From: Deferribacteraceae bacterium
GTDB taxonomy: Bacteria; Chrysiogenota; Deferribacteres; Deferribacterales; JAISNW01
Assembly (NCBI GenBank): GCA_031276055.1
Contig: JAISNW010000218.1
Location: forward strand, 1-14,210
Direction: 5' to 3'
Length of the DNA: 14,210 nt
The notes under the pieces are model-generated. The model ran no database searches, was not told where the DNA came from, and worked only from the letters and a program-made list of their open reading frames with translations. The position numbers and the translations under genes were made by a program. Within the stretch, counting starts at the first letter, position 1. The number at the start of each line of letters is the position of its first letter. Below are positions 7,475 through 14,170 of the stretch, piece by piece.

Positions 7475-7484
7475 TTGCGCAATT
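7473..7484. promoter_or_regulatory. Perfect 12-bp palindrome at the MORN promoter (possible operator)
   Basis: AATTGCGCAATT is fully self-complementary and overlaps the upstream edge of the TTGACA -35 box by 2 nt. A further half-site (GCAATT) follows at about 7490-7495. Its place would allow a dimeric regulator to block or contact RNA polymerase. No regulator gene is adjacent. Confidence 0.4.
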
Positions 7485-7517
7485 AGTCCGCAATTTACTT
7501 ATCTGCTCTATTATTGC

Positions 7518-7548
7518 TTGACTTTTATTCAATAAAAACTACTATACT
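7518..7548 (+). promoter_or_regulatory. Promoter of rnpB
   Basis: TTGACT (7518-7523, 5/6) is followed by TATACT (7543-7548, 5/6) at a 19-nt spacing, or by TACTAT (7540-7545, 4/6) at 16 nt. The mature RNA 5' end predicted from its P1 helix is near 7555, consistent with initiation just after the -10. The -10 lies in a near-palindrome, CTATAC-T-GTATAG (7542-7554). Confidence 0.6.
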
Positions 7549-7554
7549 GTATAG

Positions 7555-7888
7555 ATAAGAGGGTCGGGCGGACGCTCCTTGCTGATCTTTTCAGGGAGGG
7601 GAGGAAAGTCCGGACACTTTAGGGAAGGGTGGTCGATAACGTCGACCTGTTGTGAAACAGGGAAAGTGCCGCAGAGAATAGACCGCACCTTTATGGTGCA
7701 AGGGTGAAACGGCGAGGTAAGAGCTCACCACAGCCGCGGTGACGCGGCTGGTAAGGCAAACCCCACCTAGTGCAAGGCAAACAGCGGTATATCAACCCTA
7801 AGATGCCGCGGGTGGCTGCGTAGATAAATGTCCGCTGCTGCCGATTGTTTTATCGGTTGAACAGAATCCGGCTTACAGACCCTCTTAT
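7555..7888 (+). ncRNA. rnpB: RNase P RNA, bacterial class A
   Basis: This is the catalytic RNA that removes 5' leaders from tRNA precursors. The two P4 strands are present: GAGGAAAGTCCGGACAC at 7601-7617 and ACAGAATCCGGCTTAC at 7861-7876. The P10/P11 segment is GAGGTAAGAGCTCACC. P12 is an 8-bp stem, CAGCCGCG/CGCGGCTG, closed by GTGA at 7739-7742. P15 is formed by CCACC (about 7764) and GGTGG (about 7811). The ends pair as an 11-bp P1 (ATAAGAGGGTC at 7555-7565 with GACCCTCTTAT at 7878-7888). After P15 the RNA goes through only CTGCG to the conserved TAGATAAATG, so helix P18 appears absent. A hairpin CCGAT-TGTTTT-ATCGG at 7841-7856 fits P19. A T-rich tail (TTATTTTT) follows the 3' end. Confidence 0.96.
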
Positions 7889-7912
7889 TATTTTTACCAA
7901 ATGAGGAAAGTT

Positions 7913-8125
7913 ATGTTCTCATATCTTCTCTTATTTTATAGCCAGGGCAGGCGCTTTGACCGCGGAGATAAGGCGGGGGAGGTCTTCCGCAGCGTTGGAG
8001 AGATGTTTGATGCTCCCATGTCAACAAGCACAAAAGTTATCGCTCTATTGATGCTTGCTGCTATAGCGGTTTTTTCCACCTATTTTGCAATTCGTATTAT
8101 CCGCCATATATGGCATGAGAAATAA
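7913..8125 (+). CDS. Small single-TM protein of unknown function
   Basis: I do not recognise this family. The 70-residue product has an N-terminal part beginning MFSYLLLFYSQGRRFDRGDK, then GEVFRSVGEMFDAP, and a clear membrane helix at about residues 42-63 (VIALLMLAAIAVFSTYF...) with a basic end (RIIRHIWHEK). The topology would put most of the protein outside or inside as a short anchor; neither is settled. ATG 7913 was chosen over ATG 7901 because AGGAAAG lies at the right distance before it; the earlier ATG has no site. It begins 24 nt after rnpB, has no clear promoter of its own and may be read through from rnpB. It ends 10 nt before thiS, which suggests co-expression. Confidence 0.65.
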   Translation: MFSYLLLFYSQGRRFDRGDKAGEVFRSVGEMFDAPMSTSTKVIALLMLAAIAVFSTYFAIRIIRHIWHEK

Positions 8126-8135
8126 GAGCTCAGAT

Positions 8136-8333
8136 ATGGCGAAGATCAACGGCGAAAATTTTGTTATTGCAGAACCTATAACCGTCTCTGACTTTCTTAT
8201 ATCGCGAGGGATCAATAAAGATACGGTGGCAGTGGAGTTAAATGGGGAGATATTATCTAGAACATCCTTTGAAAACAGTTATATAAATGCTGAAGATGAG
8301 GTTGAAATAGTTAATTTTGTGTGCGGCGGATAG
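8136..8333 (+). CDS. thiS: ThiS-family sulfur carrier protein
   Basis: ThiS is a small beta-grasp, ubiquitin-like protein whose C-terminal Gly-Gly is adenylated by ThiF and then thiocarboxylated to give sulfur to the thiazole of thiamin. The 65-residue product (starting MAKINGENFVIAE) has TVSDFLISRG, the central VAVELNGEILSRTSFEN and the ending EVEIVNFVCGG, all matching ThiS in order and length, with the diglycine tail intact. An ATG at 8115 would add seven residues and overlap the upstream gene; ATG 8136, with AAGAG 7 nt upstream, gives the family start. ThiG, ThiF or ThiH genes normally beside thiS are absent here, so the partner is elsewhere or the carrier serves another pathway. A MoaD-like role is possible but less likely. 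Confidence 0.88.
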   Translation: MAKINGENFVIAEPITVSDFLISRGINKDTVAVELNGEILSRTSFENSYINAEDEVEIVNFVCGG

Positions 8334-8365
8334 CTTTAATGCGCTAAACTAAATCTTTTCGAAAT

Positions 8366-8394
8366 TTCCCTTGCACACTAGGTTTTAATATGAT
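8366..8394 (+). promoter_or_regulatory. Possible promoter of the HU gene
   Basis: TATGAT (8389-8394, 5/6 to the -10 consensus) is 17 nt from a weak TTCCCT (8366-8371). An mRNA starting near 8400 would have a leader of about 48 nt that ends in a strong GGAGG 6 nt before the ATG of the HU gene. The -35 is poor, so the call rests mainly on the -10 and the position. Confidence 0.3.
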
Positions 8395-8407
8395 AAATAG
8401 CATTCTG

Positions 8408-8420
8408 CGAGGGTTCATTA
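8408..8420. repeat. 13-bp direct repeat flanking the HU gene (left copy)
   Basis: CGAGGGTTCATTA occurs here and again, identically, at 8770-8782, one copy on each side of the HU gene. There is no transposase or inverted repeat at either edge. One 13-mer repeated in a window of this size can arise by chance, so its meaning is open. Confidence 0.35.
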
Positions 8421-8448
8421 ATTTTTAGCTAATTTTTGGAGGATTAGT

Positions 8449-8721
8449 ATGAACAAACAAGGCTTAGTTGATGCTGTAGCATCAAAGACTGGGTTGACCA
8501 AAAAAGAGAGTCAAGCGGCAGTATCAGCGGTCGTAAACAGTATTACACGTACTGTTCAGAAAGGGGAAGATGTGGTTTTGATCGGTTTTGGTTCTTTTAA
8601 GCAGACATCGCGTAAGGCTAGAGAAGGGCGCAATCCTCAAACGGGGGACAAGATAAATATACCTGCCAAAAAAGCCCCAAAATTCGTTGCAGGAAAGGCT
8701 TTTAAGGATGCTTTGAAGTAG
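8449..8721 (+). CDS. hup: HU-family DNA-binding protein
   Basis: HU is a small dimeric nucleoid protein that bends DNA without strong sequence preference. The 90-residue product is exactly the family size. It has the helical dimerisation part (MNKQGLVDAVASKTGLTKKE), the turn IGFGSF at 45-50, the arm REGRNPQTG at 58-66 with the intercalating proline at 63, and the end PKFVAGKAFKDALK. Its sequence reads as HU and not IHF. ATG 8449 has a consensus GGAGG 6 nt upstream, suggesting high expression. The gene converges with lptD. The 106 bp between the two stops hold a T-rich run (8755-8766) but no convincing hairpin terminator. Confidence 0.97.
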   Translation: MNKQGLVDAVASKTGLTKKESQAAVSAVVNSITRTVQKGEDVVLIGFGSFKQTSRKAREGRNPQTGDKINIPAKKAPKFVAGKAFKDALK

Positions 8722-8827
8722 GGGTGGGCATAGCCGTAAAAGTTCTTCTTAATATTTTCTTTTTTATAACGAGGGTTCATTAGGCGCACTGCTTGATAAG
8801 CCCTTTTTCTTTTACAAAGTTGCGAAG

Positions 8828-11035
8828 CTACTCGTTTCTCTCGTCTCGTATGGAGTACACCCTCCCCTCTGTTTCTCCTATCCCCTTTAATGAGAATGTA
8901 AGACCAATAATATGTTCCCGCGTGCTCTGCCTTGTTCTAGTGCGGGAGTTGATCTCGGAGAATCTATCTGTCTGATAGATCACTCCTATAGAGTAGCATT
9001 GGCTCACCCAACTAATATCCAACTTTCCCGATCTGGAAACTAGTTTGTCAAAGTGCATAAATGTTTCACCCGCATCCCAAGTTAGAGAACCTTCCACTTC
9101 AAAATCATATAACTTTGTAGCAAAGAAGAGGCCGATCTCCGATTGGTTGTCTGTAAGAGTTCTACGGTCATAAATATAACGTCCCCCAAGCGATAAATTG
9201 CCAAGTTTTACACTTAATTCATCAGTAAAATAGACGATCTGATCTCGGTTTTGAGTGGTGAGATTATCTGCATAATAATCATAGCCTAATTCAAGGCTGT
9301 TGACAAATACCCCATTTTTTGACAGATAGAGTCTGCCTTCAAGCGGGTTCAGCCCTCTATTATTTTTTGTGTTCAATGTATAGCTTTGCCTTAGGGTGAG
9401 ATTGCTTTGCCACCCTTTAGGGTTATAGTAGCTCTTTAATGCCCAAGCTATCGCGTTGGACTTGTCTATGCGGTCATAGGTAAGCAGGTTGGGAAGCCCC
9501 CTCTGATCTACATCGTCTATAAATGTGTAGGTAAAGGTATTCTGAATCCCATGCCTCCCTTTTTCATAGTTTTTGTAAATTTCATTTAAGCTGACTTGCA
9601 GAGAAAATTTAGGGATAAAACGCTCTATCTCATTATCCTTTTTTACTAGATACGCTGCAGGCAGAACGCTCTCTCGCACCGCAGAGTTATTATAGCCGCT
9701 CCACCTAGTGTAATAGCCGGTTATACTAGGCGTCGCTCTTAAAGCAGGCAGCCTAAATGTGCGGTAAAGCCGCAGATCGCCATAATATCTGTGGTAGATG
9801 GTTCTTGCATCTATTTTAGCATCAGCTAGGATGTCGCTGTTGATTATGGTATAGTTTACCTGATTATATCGCAGGTTTGCATCAAAGTTAAAGATATTGC
9901 CAAACTTTGAGTATCTGTTCCTGAAATATATCTCAGGAGCGCTGGCAACACTGGTAAGTCTGTAGCCTGCGGAAGTATCTGAATATTTTCTCTCCTCTTC
10001 AAAAGCGATTCCGCCTTCAAAAAAGCTGTTATTTGCGGCAAGAGAGTAACGTTGCGTAAAAACATTTTCCTCATTTTGAATATCGTTGTCATATATGCTG
10101 AAGAACGAAAAATCCCGCATGTACAGGTAGTCTGACGCCATATCGGCATCCGCTGTAAGTTCAAGGGTGAAAGGCAGCTTTAGGAAAGTTTTTGAGGTAT
10201 AACGCCACCGATTGTTCTCCCCCGCATTTGAGAGGGCGTCATTAATGCTCTCCCCTGCTAAATACACACGGCTGTTCTGAAATACATTATATCGAAACTC
10301 CCCTTGAAACAAACCGCCCCTCTCTGTAAAAGCGGTTGCTTTAAGTGTCATATCTTTATCAACATCCAACGCCCAAAAAAATGTTCCTCCTATATATGCG
10401 CCTAGATCGTTTGAATAGCCAAGCGTTGGAGGCAAAAACCCCGTCTGCCGCTCTGTTATAAGCGGGATAATCATTTTAGGAGAATAAAAGAGCGGGTAGC
10501 TCTTAATATTTGCGGTCGCATGATCGCCTATGAGGTAGCCTCCTATCTCAGCATCAGCCTCCTTGAACGAAAACGACCAATCGGGAATAGGCGCTGAACA
10601 TGTAGAAATTCTAACGCCAATCATATGGTAGTAGTCTTTATCTAATCGCGTCAACTTTTCAGCGCAGATATAATACTGCCCGCGCAGCACTCCGGATGCG
10701 TTGTCAATAGCCCCTACCTTATTTGCCATATCATATTCTATCATATCAGCTCTAAAAAGCTGTTCGTCATCCATTATTACTACATTGCCTGTTGCAACTA
10801 CCGTTCGTGTTGCATGGGTATAGACAGCTTTATCTGCAAACATCTTTGTATTTTGGAAATAGAGGCGGACATTGCCTATAGCGGTGTAAGAGATATTATC
10901 CACCCCATAAACTTCATCAGCTTCAAGTAGATAGCTGTTTTCTGTGATCTTAACCCCCTCCTGCCCATATATGTAAATGGGCAAGGTTAAAAAAGCGGCT
11001 AATAGCCGCAGAATATAGATATTTTTCACGCTCAT
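8828..11035 (-). CDS. lptD: LptD (OstA/Imp), LPS-assembly outer membrane protein
   Basis: LptD is the outer-membrane beta-barrel that, with LptE, inserts lipopolysaccharide into the outer leaflet. The 735-residue product has a signal peptide (about residues 1-24, ending YIYGQ), an OstA-like periplasmic domain at about 33-120 (LEADEVYGVDN, then IGNVRLYF and TGNVVIMDDEQLFRAD), the linker segment ISTCSAPIPDW at 143-153 corresponding to the TTC...W motif, and a long barrel rich in alternating aromatic strands. Only three cysteines are present: 124, 146 and 680 (SQCYSIGV). C146 and C680 match the positions of one of the two interdomain disulfides of E. coli LptD; C31 has no counterpart. The ATG overlaps the folC stop as ATGA, so translation is coupled to folC. 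The gene is the last of the operon. Confidence 0.93.
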   Translation of the reverse strand: MSVKNIYILRLLAAFLTLPIYIYGQEGVKITENSYLLEADEVYGVDNISYTAIGNVRLYFQNTKMFADKAVYTHATRTVVATGNVVIMDDEQLFRADMIEYDMANKVGAIDNASGVLRGQYYICAEKLTRLDKDYYHMIGVRISTCSAPIPDWSFSFKEADAEIGGYLIGDHATANIKSYPLFYSPKMIIPLITERQTGFLPPTLGYSNDLGAYIGGTFFWALDVDKDMTLKATAFTERGGLFQGEFRYNVFQNSRVYLAGESINDALSNAGENNRWRYTSKTFLKLPFTLELTADADMASDYLYMRDFSFFSIYDNDIQNEENVFTQRYSLAANNSFFEGGIAFEEERKYSDTSAGYRLTSVASAPEIYFRNRYSKFGNIFNFDANLRYNQVNYTIINSDILADAKIDARTIYHRYYGDLRLYRTFRLPALRATPSITGYYTRWSGYNNSAVRESVLPAAYLVKKDNEIERFIPKFSLQVSLNEIYKNYEKGRHGIQNTFTYTFIDDVDQRGLPNLLTYDRIDKSNAIAWALKSYYNPKGWQSNLTLRQSYTLNTKNNRGLNPLEGRLYLSKNGVFVNSLELGYDYYADNLTTQNRDQIVYFTDELSVKLGNLSLGGRYIYDRRTLTDNQSEIGLFFATKLYDFEVEGSLTWDAGETFMHFDKLVSRSGKLDISWVSQCYSIGVIYQTDRFSEINSRTRTRQSTREHIIGLTFSLKGIGETEGRVYSIRDERNE

Positions 11036-12156
11036 CTATCAAGCAGCAGCTTTCTGATAAAACTGCACAGGTAGAGAGAACCCGTAACGAGAATATCTCC
11101 GACAGAGCGTTTGTCTAGCTCGTTCAGGGCGTCTATCGGTTCTTCTATGAATCTGATCCCGCCTAAACCTATCCCATCTATACTGCGTTGATTGTCGGGA
11201 ATTGAGGTGGCGATAATATTTCTAGTGCATGAAGATAATATATGGATAAACCTCTTTATATTCCGCTCTTTTGTGGAAGAGATAAGCGCTCCGCCAATTT
11301 TAGGGAAACGTTTTTTTAGGGTTAATATCCCCGCCGCATTATGAGCTCCGTCTAAAATTATCCTTCCAAACCGTTCCTGCCTGCACGGCGGCAACGGATA
11401 GCTCTTATAAGCAATATCCCTCTTGCAGATATATTTTACGGTAGTTTGAGCAAGGGCAAGGTTAGAGTTGAAAGGCGGCGGTGCATACTGCAAAGCGTGC
11501 AATATATCAGCTTGGCTTGGGGAGATTACCTCTGCTGGAATAGAGTTGATCTTATTCATAATGAAATCTTTGCATAATCCCGCAAAAACAGGGGAATTAT
11601 CTTTTATTACAGCAAGTTTTTCGCTAAGGATGCCATATATATTCTCCCCTAAAATCTCCCCATGATCAAGGGAAATTTGAGTTATAACAGGGTATTTCTT
11701 CTTTATATAATTGGTGTTTGTTGCATCAAAGCGCCCGCCTAAGCCTGTTTCTAACACAAGAAAATCAGGGTCTTTTCTGCTGGAATAGAGCATAAATAAC
11801 GCAAAGAGGCTCTCAAAGTAAGTCAGCTTATTTTCAATAATTATATCTTTACAGTTAGAAAAAAGCTCATCAAACTCTTCAGGGGAGATAAAACCGCTGT
11901 TATATTGCAGCCTCTCATAGATAGATATAATATGCGGAGAGGTAAAGAGGGCAACTGAAAAACCCTCCGCCTGTAGAATATTTGCAATAAAAAGAGCGGT
12001 AGAACCTTTACCGTTGGTGCCTGCAATATGTATCACCTCCCCTCTTATCTTGGGCTTTAAGGTTGAAAGGGCGGCGTCAATTCTCTGTAGGGATAAATCC
12101 ATACTGCGATGTTCCGGCCTCTGCCCAAAAAAAGTTTCAAAGAGAGAGGGTTGCAT
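11032..12156 (-). CDS. folC: FolC, folylpolyglutamate/dihydrofolate synthase (short form)
   Basis: FolC adds glutamate to folates and, in many bacteria, to dihydropteroate. It is a Mur-ligase relative using ATP in the cytoplasm. The motifs appear in order: P-loop GTNGKGST at 46-53, TSPH at 72-75, ETGLGGRFDATN at 136-147, DHG at 164-166, SEKLAVIK at 178-185, DGAHN at 269-273 and VTGSLYL at 357-363. The 374-residue product is shorter than the usual 420-430, with the loss spread through the middle and C-terminal domain. Where most members have PGR, the sequence reads PPCRQER. All catalytic motifs are intact, so it is probably functional. The start lies 3 nt after the accD stop and has no good ribosome binding site, so expression likely depends on translation of accD. 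Confidence 0.93.
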   Translation of the reverse strand: MQPSLFETFFGQRPEHRSMDLSLQRIDAALSTLKPKIRGEVIHIAGTNGKGSTALFIANILQAEGFSVALFTSPHIISIYERLQYNSGFISPEEFDELFSNCKDIIIENKLTYFESLFALFMLYSSRKDPDFLVLETGLGGRFDATNTNYIKKKYPVITQISLDHGEILGENIYGILSEKLAVIKDNSPVFAGLCKDFIMNKINSIPAEVISPSQADILHALQYAPPPFNSNLALAQTTVKYICKRDIAYKSYPLPPCRQERFGRIILDGAHNAAGILTLKKRFPKIGGALISSTKERNIKRFIHILSSCTRNIIATSIPDNQRSIDGIGLGGIRFIEEPIDALNELDKRSVGDILVTGSLYLCSFIRKLLLDR

Positions 12157-12159
12157 ATT

Positions 12160-13005
12160 TTAGCCGAAAAATCTTAGAATTTCCGATACTGTTTTTTTTA
12201 GCTCCAGCCTATGAACGATCATATCTATCATTCCGTGGTTCTGAACAAATTCAGCAGTTTGAAAACCAGTTGGGAGTTCCTGCTTTATGGTGTTCTTTAT
12301 AACCCGCGCGCCCGCAAAGCCTATTAGGGCTTTCGGCTCTGAAATATTTATATCGCCTAACATGCTGTAGCTTGCAGTCACTCCGCCGGTGGTAGGGTTT
12401 GTAAAGATGGAGATGTGCCCTAAGCCGTTTTCATGAAGTCTGCCTATAGCGGCGGAGGTTTTTGCCATCTGCATAAGCGAGAGGATGCTCTCCTGCATTC
12501 TAGCGCCGCCGGAGGAATTTATGGTTATAACGTGGCGGCGGTGGAGCGAGGCGTCTTCTATCATACGGGTTATCCCTTCTCCAACAGCGCTTCCCATACT
12601 GCCTCCCATGAAGTCAAACTCAAGAGCTCCAATATTCACAGAGATTCCGTCCACACAGGCTCTACCGGAGATAAAGGCGTCATTTAGCCCGGTCTTTTTC
12701 TGAGCGGCTTTAACTCTCTCGGTATACTTCTTGGAATCCCTAAATTTCAATGGGTCTAACGAAGTTAATGTTTCATTCATCGTTTCAAATGTACCCTCGT
12801 CTGCAATAATCTGAATCTTTTCCATAGCTGATATCTTAAAGTGGAAACCGCAGATTGGGCACGTGTTAAGGAGGTTTTCAACCTCCTGCTTATAGCAAAT
12901 CTCGCCGCAGTGGACGCACTTTGTCCATAGGTTCTCTTTTATCTCCTTTTTCGGCTCAGAAGAAACCCTTGTTATCTTGGTAAGAAAGAAGTCTCTTAGC
13001 CCCAT
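12160..13005 (-). CDS. accD: AccD, acetyl-CoA carboxylase carboxyltransferase beta subunit
   Basis: AccD, with AccA, forms the carboxyltransferase that moves CO2 from biotin to acetyl-CoA, giving malonyl-CoA for fatty acid synthesis. The 281-residue product has a four-cysteine zinc finger (C30, C33, C49, C52), the FMGGSMGSAVGE block at 133-144, GGARMQES at 167-174, PTTGGVTASY at 205-214 and GFAGARVI at 230-237. The length is normal. ATG 13005 has GGAG 8 nt upstream, within the end of the preceding gene. The stop lies 3 nt before folC, the common accD-folC arrangement of many bacteria. AccA is not in this window. Confidence 0.97.
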   Translation of the reverse strand: MGLRDFFLTKITRVSSEPKKEIKENLWTKCVHCGEICYKQEVENLLNTCPICGFHFKISAMEKIQIIADEGTFETMNETLTSLDPLKFRDSKKYTERVKAAQKKTGLNDAFISGRACVDGISVNIGALEFDFMGGSMGSAVGEGITRMIEDASLHRRHVITINSSGGARMQESILSLMQMAKTSAAIGRLHENGLGHISIFTNPTTGGVTASYSMLGDINISEPKALIGFAGARVIKNTIKQELPTGFQTAEFVQNHGMIDMIVHRLELKKTVSEILRFFG

Positions 13006-13017
13006 AAGTGCACTCCA

Positions 13018-14001
13018 TTAGGCATTATAATCAATTACAACCCTTCCTTTTATATCTCCTGATAAAAGCTGCGGGAGATATTTTTCCACCTCTTCAATGG
13101 ATATTTCTGTGCTAAGCCAGTCTATATAAGGGTTTACAAGATCGCTTGCAATTATCTGCCAAGCTTTCTCCTTAGTTTTAATATCACAGTTTGCTCCATT
13201 TAAGCCAAAAAGCCCTATCCCCCTATCTATAAAAGGGGCAAGCGATGTCGTGATGAGAGGGTTTTCATAACAACCGCCCGCTATTGCAACCCCTTCTGCA
13301 TCAAGCCTTCCTATCAGGGATGCGAGCAGTTCCCCGCCCGCACAGTCAAATACAGCATCAAACAGCGGCTCTGTCGTTCTCTTGCTTTCAGATGCAAGCT
13401 CGGAAGCAGTTTTAACTGCAGCGATATTGAACTGGTTCACAAAATCTCTATCCTTATCGCTGCGGACAACTGCTGTGGTTTTGTAGCCTAGATGAGAAAA
13501 GATGGAGAGCGCAAGAGAGCCTGCATCAAAAGATGCGTTTGTAACCGCTATACGTTTGCCGTCTGTAATTCCCATATTCTGTAAAACAATTAGAGCGAGG
13601 GCAGCCGTTATCCCCGCTGAACCAAAAAGAGCAGCAGTTTTCATAGGAAAGCCTATAGGGAGCGTTGCAGCAGATTCAGCGGACGCGGATATATACTCCC
13701 CAAATCCACCAGGTAAGTTGACGCCGATTCCGCCGCCGCAAACCGCCACCTCATCCCCTGCCGAAAAGTTTGGATTTTTCGACGAAACAACCACGCCTAT
13801 TGCGTCAATACCTGGGGTGATCGGATACTTCTGCAAACTATCCCGTCCGAAACAGATTAAGGCATCCTTAAAATTCAGAGGCGAGTATCTAACATTAATC
13901 AGCAGTTCGTCTTGTGGGAGGCTGCCTATTTCGGCAGTCCGTAAATTCCTAGTCAAACGCCCCGCTGAATCACAGATAACCTCATAGGTTCGATAAACCA
14001 T
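13018..14001 (-). CDS. MDR-family oxidoreductase, AcuI/YhdH-like (quinone oxidoreductase-like)
   Basis: This is a medium-chain dehydrogenase/reductase without the catalytic zinc ligands, most like YhdH/AcuI, which reduces acryloyl-CoA with NADPH. The product is 327 residues from ATG 14001. It has SPLNFKDALICFG at 40-52 (YhdH: SSLNYKDAL), PGIDAIGVV at 63-71, GDEVAVCGGGIGV at 82-94, and GGFGEY at 98-103. In the cofactor region, where the family has GASGGVGS, the sequence reads VTNASFDAGS at 153-162, so part of the glycine-rich motif is changed. A TTG at 14016 would add five residues; ATG 14001 with GGAG 9 nt upstream is preferred. It is the first gene of the operon leading to accD, which begins 12 nt later. 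The true substrate is unknown. Confidence 0.8.
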   Translation of the reverse strand: MVYRTYEVICDSAGRLTRNLRTAEIGSLPQDELLINVRYSPLNFKDALICFGRDSLQKYPITPGIDAIGVVVSSKNPNFSAGDEVAVCGGGIGVNLPGGFGEYISASAESAATLPIGFPMKTAALFGSAGITAALALIVLQNMGITDGKRIAVTNASFDAGSLALSIFSHLGYKTTAVVRSDKDRDFVNQFNIAAVKTASELASESKRTTEPLFDAVFDCAGGELLASLIGRLDAEGVAIAGGCYENPLITTSLAPFIDRGIGLFGLNGANCDIKTKEKAWQIIASDLVNPYIDWLSTEISIEEVEKYLPQLLSGDIKGRVVIDYNA

Positions 14002-14040
14002 CCGTGCCCGCTCCAAATGTAATAACCAATTAGGACTTGA

Positions 14041-14069
14041 ACTTTAACACACTAATAAAACAATGTCAA
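14041..14069 (-). promoter_or_regulatory. Promoter of the oxidoreductase-accD-folC-lptD operon
   Basis: On the minus strand, a perfect TTGACA (14064-14069) and TAAAGT (14041-14046, 4/6) are separated by exactly 17 nt. Transcription would begin near 14034, giving a leader of about 33 nt before ATG 14001. This is one of the two best promoters in the window and likely supplies the whole four-gene block, since the genes have 3-12 nt gaps or an overlap. Confidence 0.75.
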
Positions 14070-14073
14070 ACTG

Positions 14074-14170
14074 CGTTTGCTGAGTAAAAGAGCTAAGTAT
14101 CGGGGAGAGGTAGAGCCAATAGCCGTTTGCGAATGTTTTTTACTCCGCAAACGTGCCACTCTCGTGGCAC
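14074..14170. repeat. Cluster of nested inverted repeats at the right edge
   Basis: A left arm CGTTTGCTGAGTAAAA (14074-14089) and a right arm TTTTACTCCGCAAACG (14138-14153) are reverse complements with one mismatch in 16. A third unit, CGTTTGCG (14124-14131), is a perfect reverse complement of CGCAAACG (14146-14153). Directly next is GTGCCAC-TCTC-GTGGCAC (14153-14170), a 7-bp perfect stem with a 4-nt loop. The sequence after it (to 14210) has two GCTCG copies. Both strands are open in some frames with no convincing start. It looks like an intergenic repeat element, but its right end is cut by the window. Confidence 0.6.

Noticed and set aside
8334..8448. A TPP riboswitch or other structured leader around thiS and the HU gene.
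   Set aside because: No conserved TPP-element sequence is visible before thiS, and the HU leader holds only short AT-rich direct repeats.
8722..8827. A bidirectional terminator between the HU gene and lptD.
   Set aside because: T- and A-rich runs exist, but no stem of useful GC content lies next to them.
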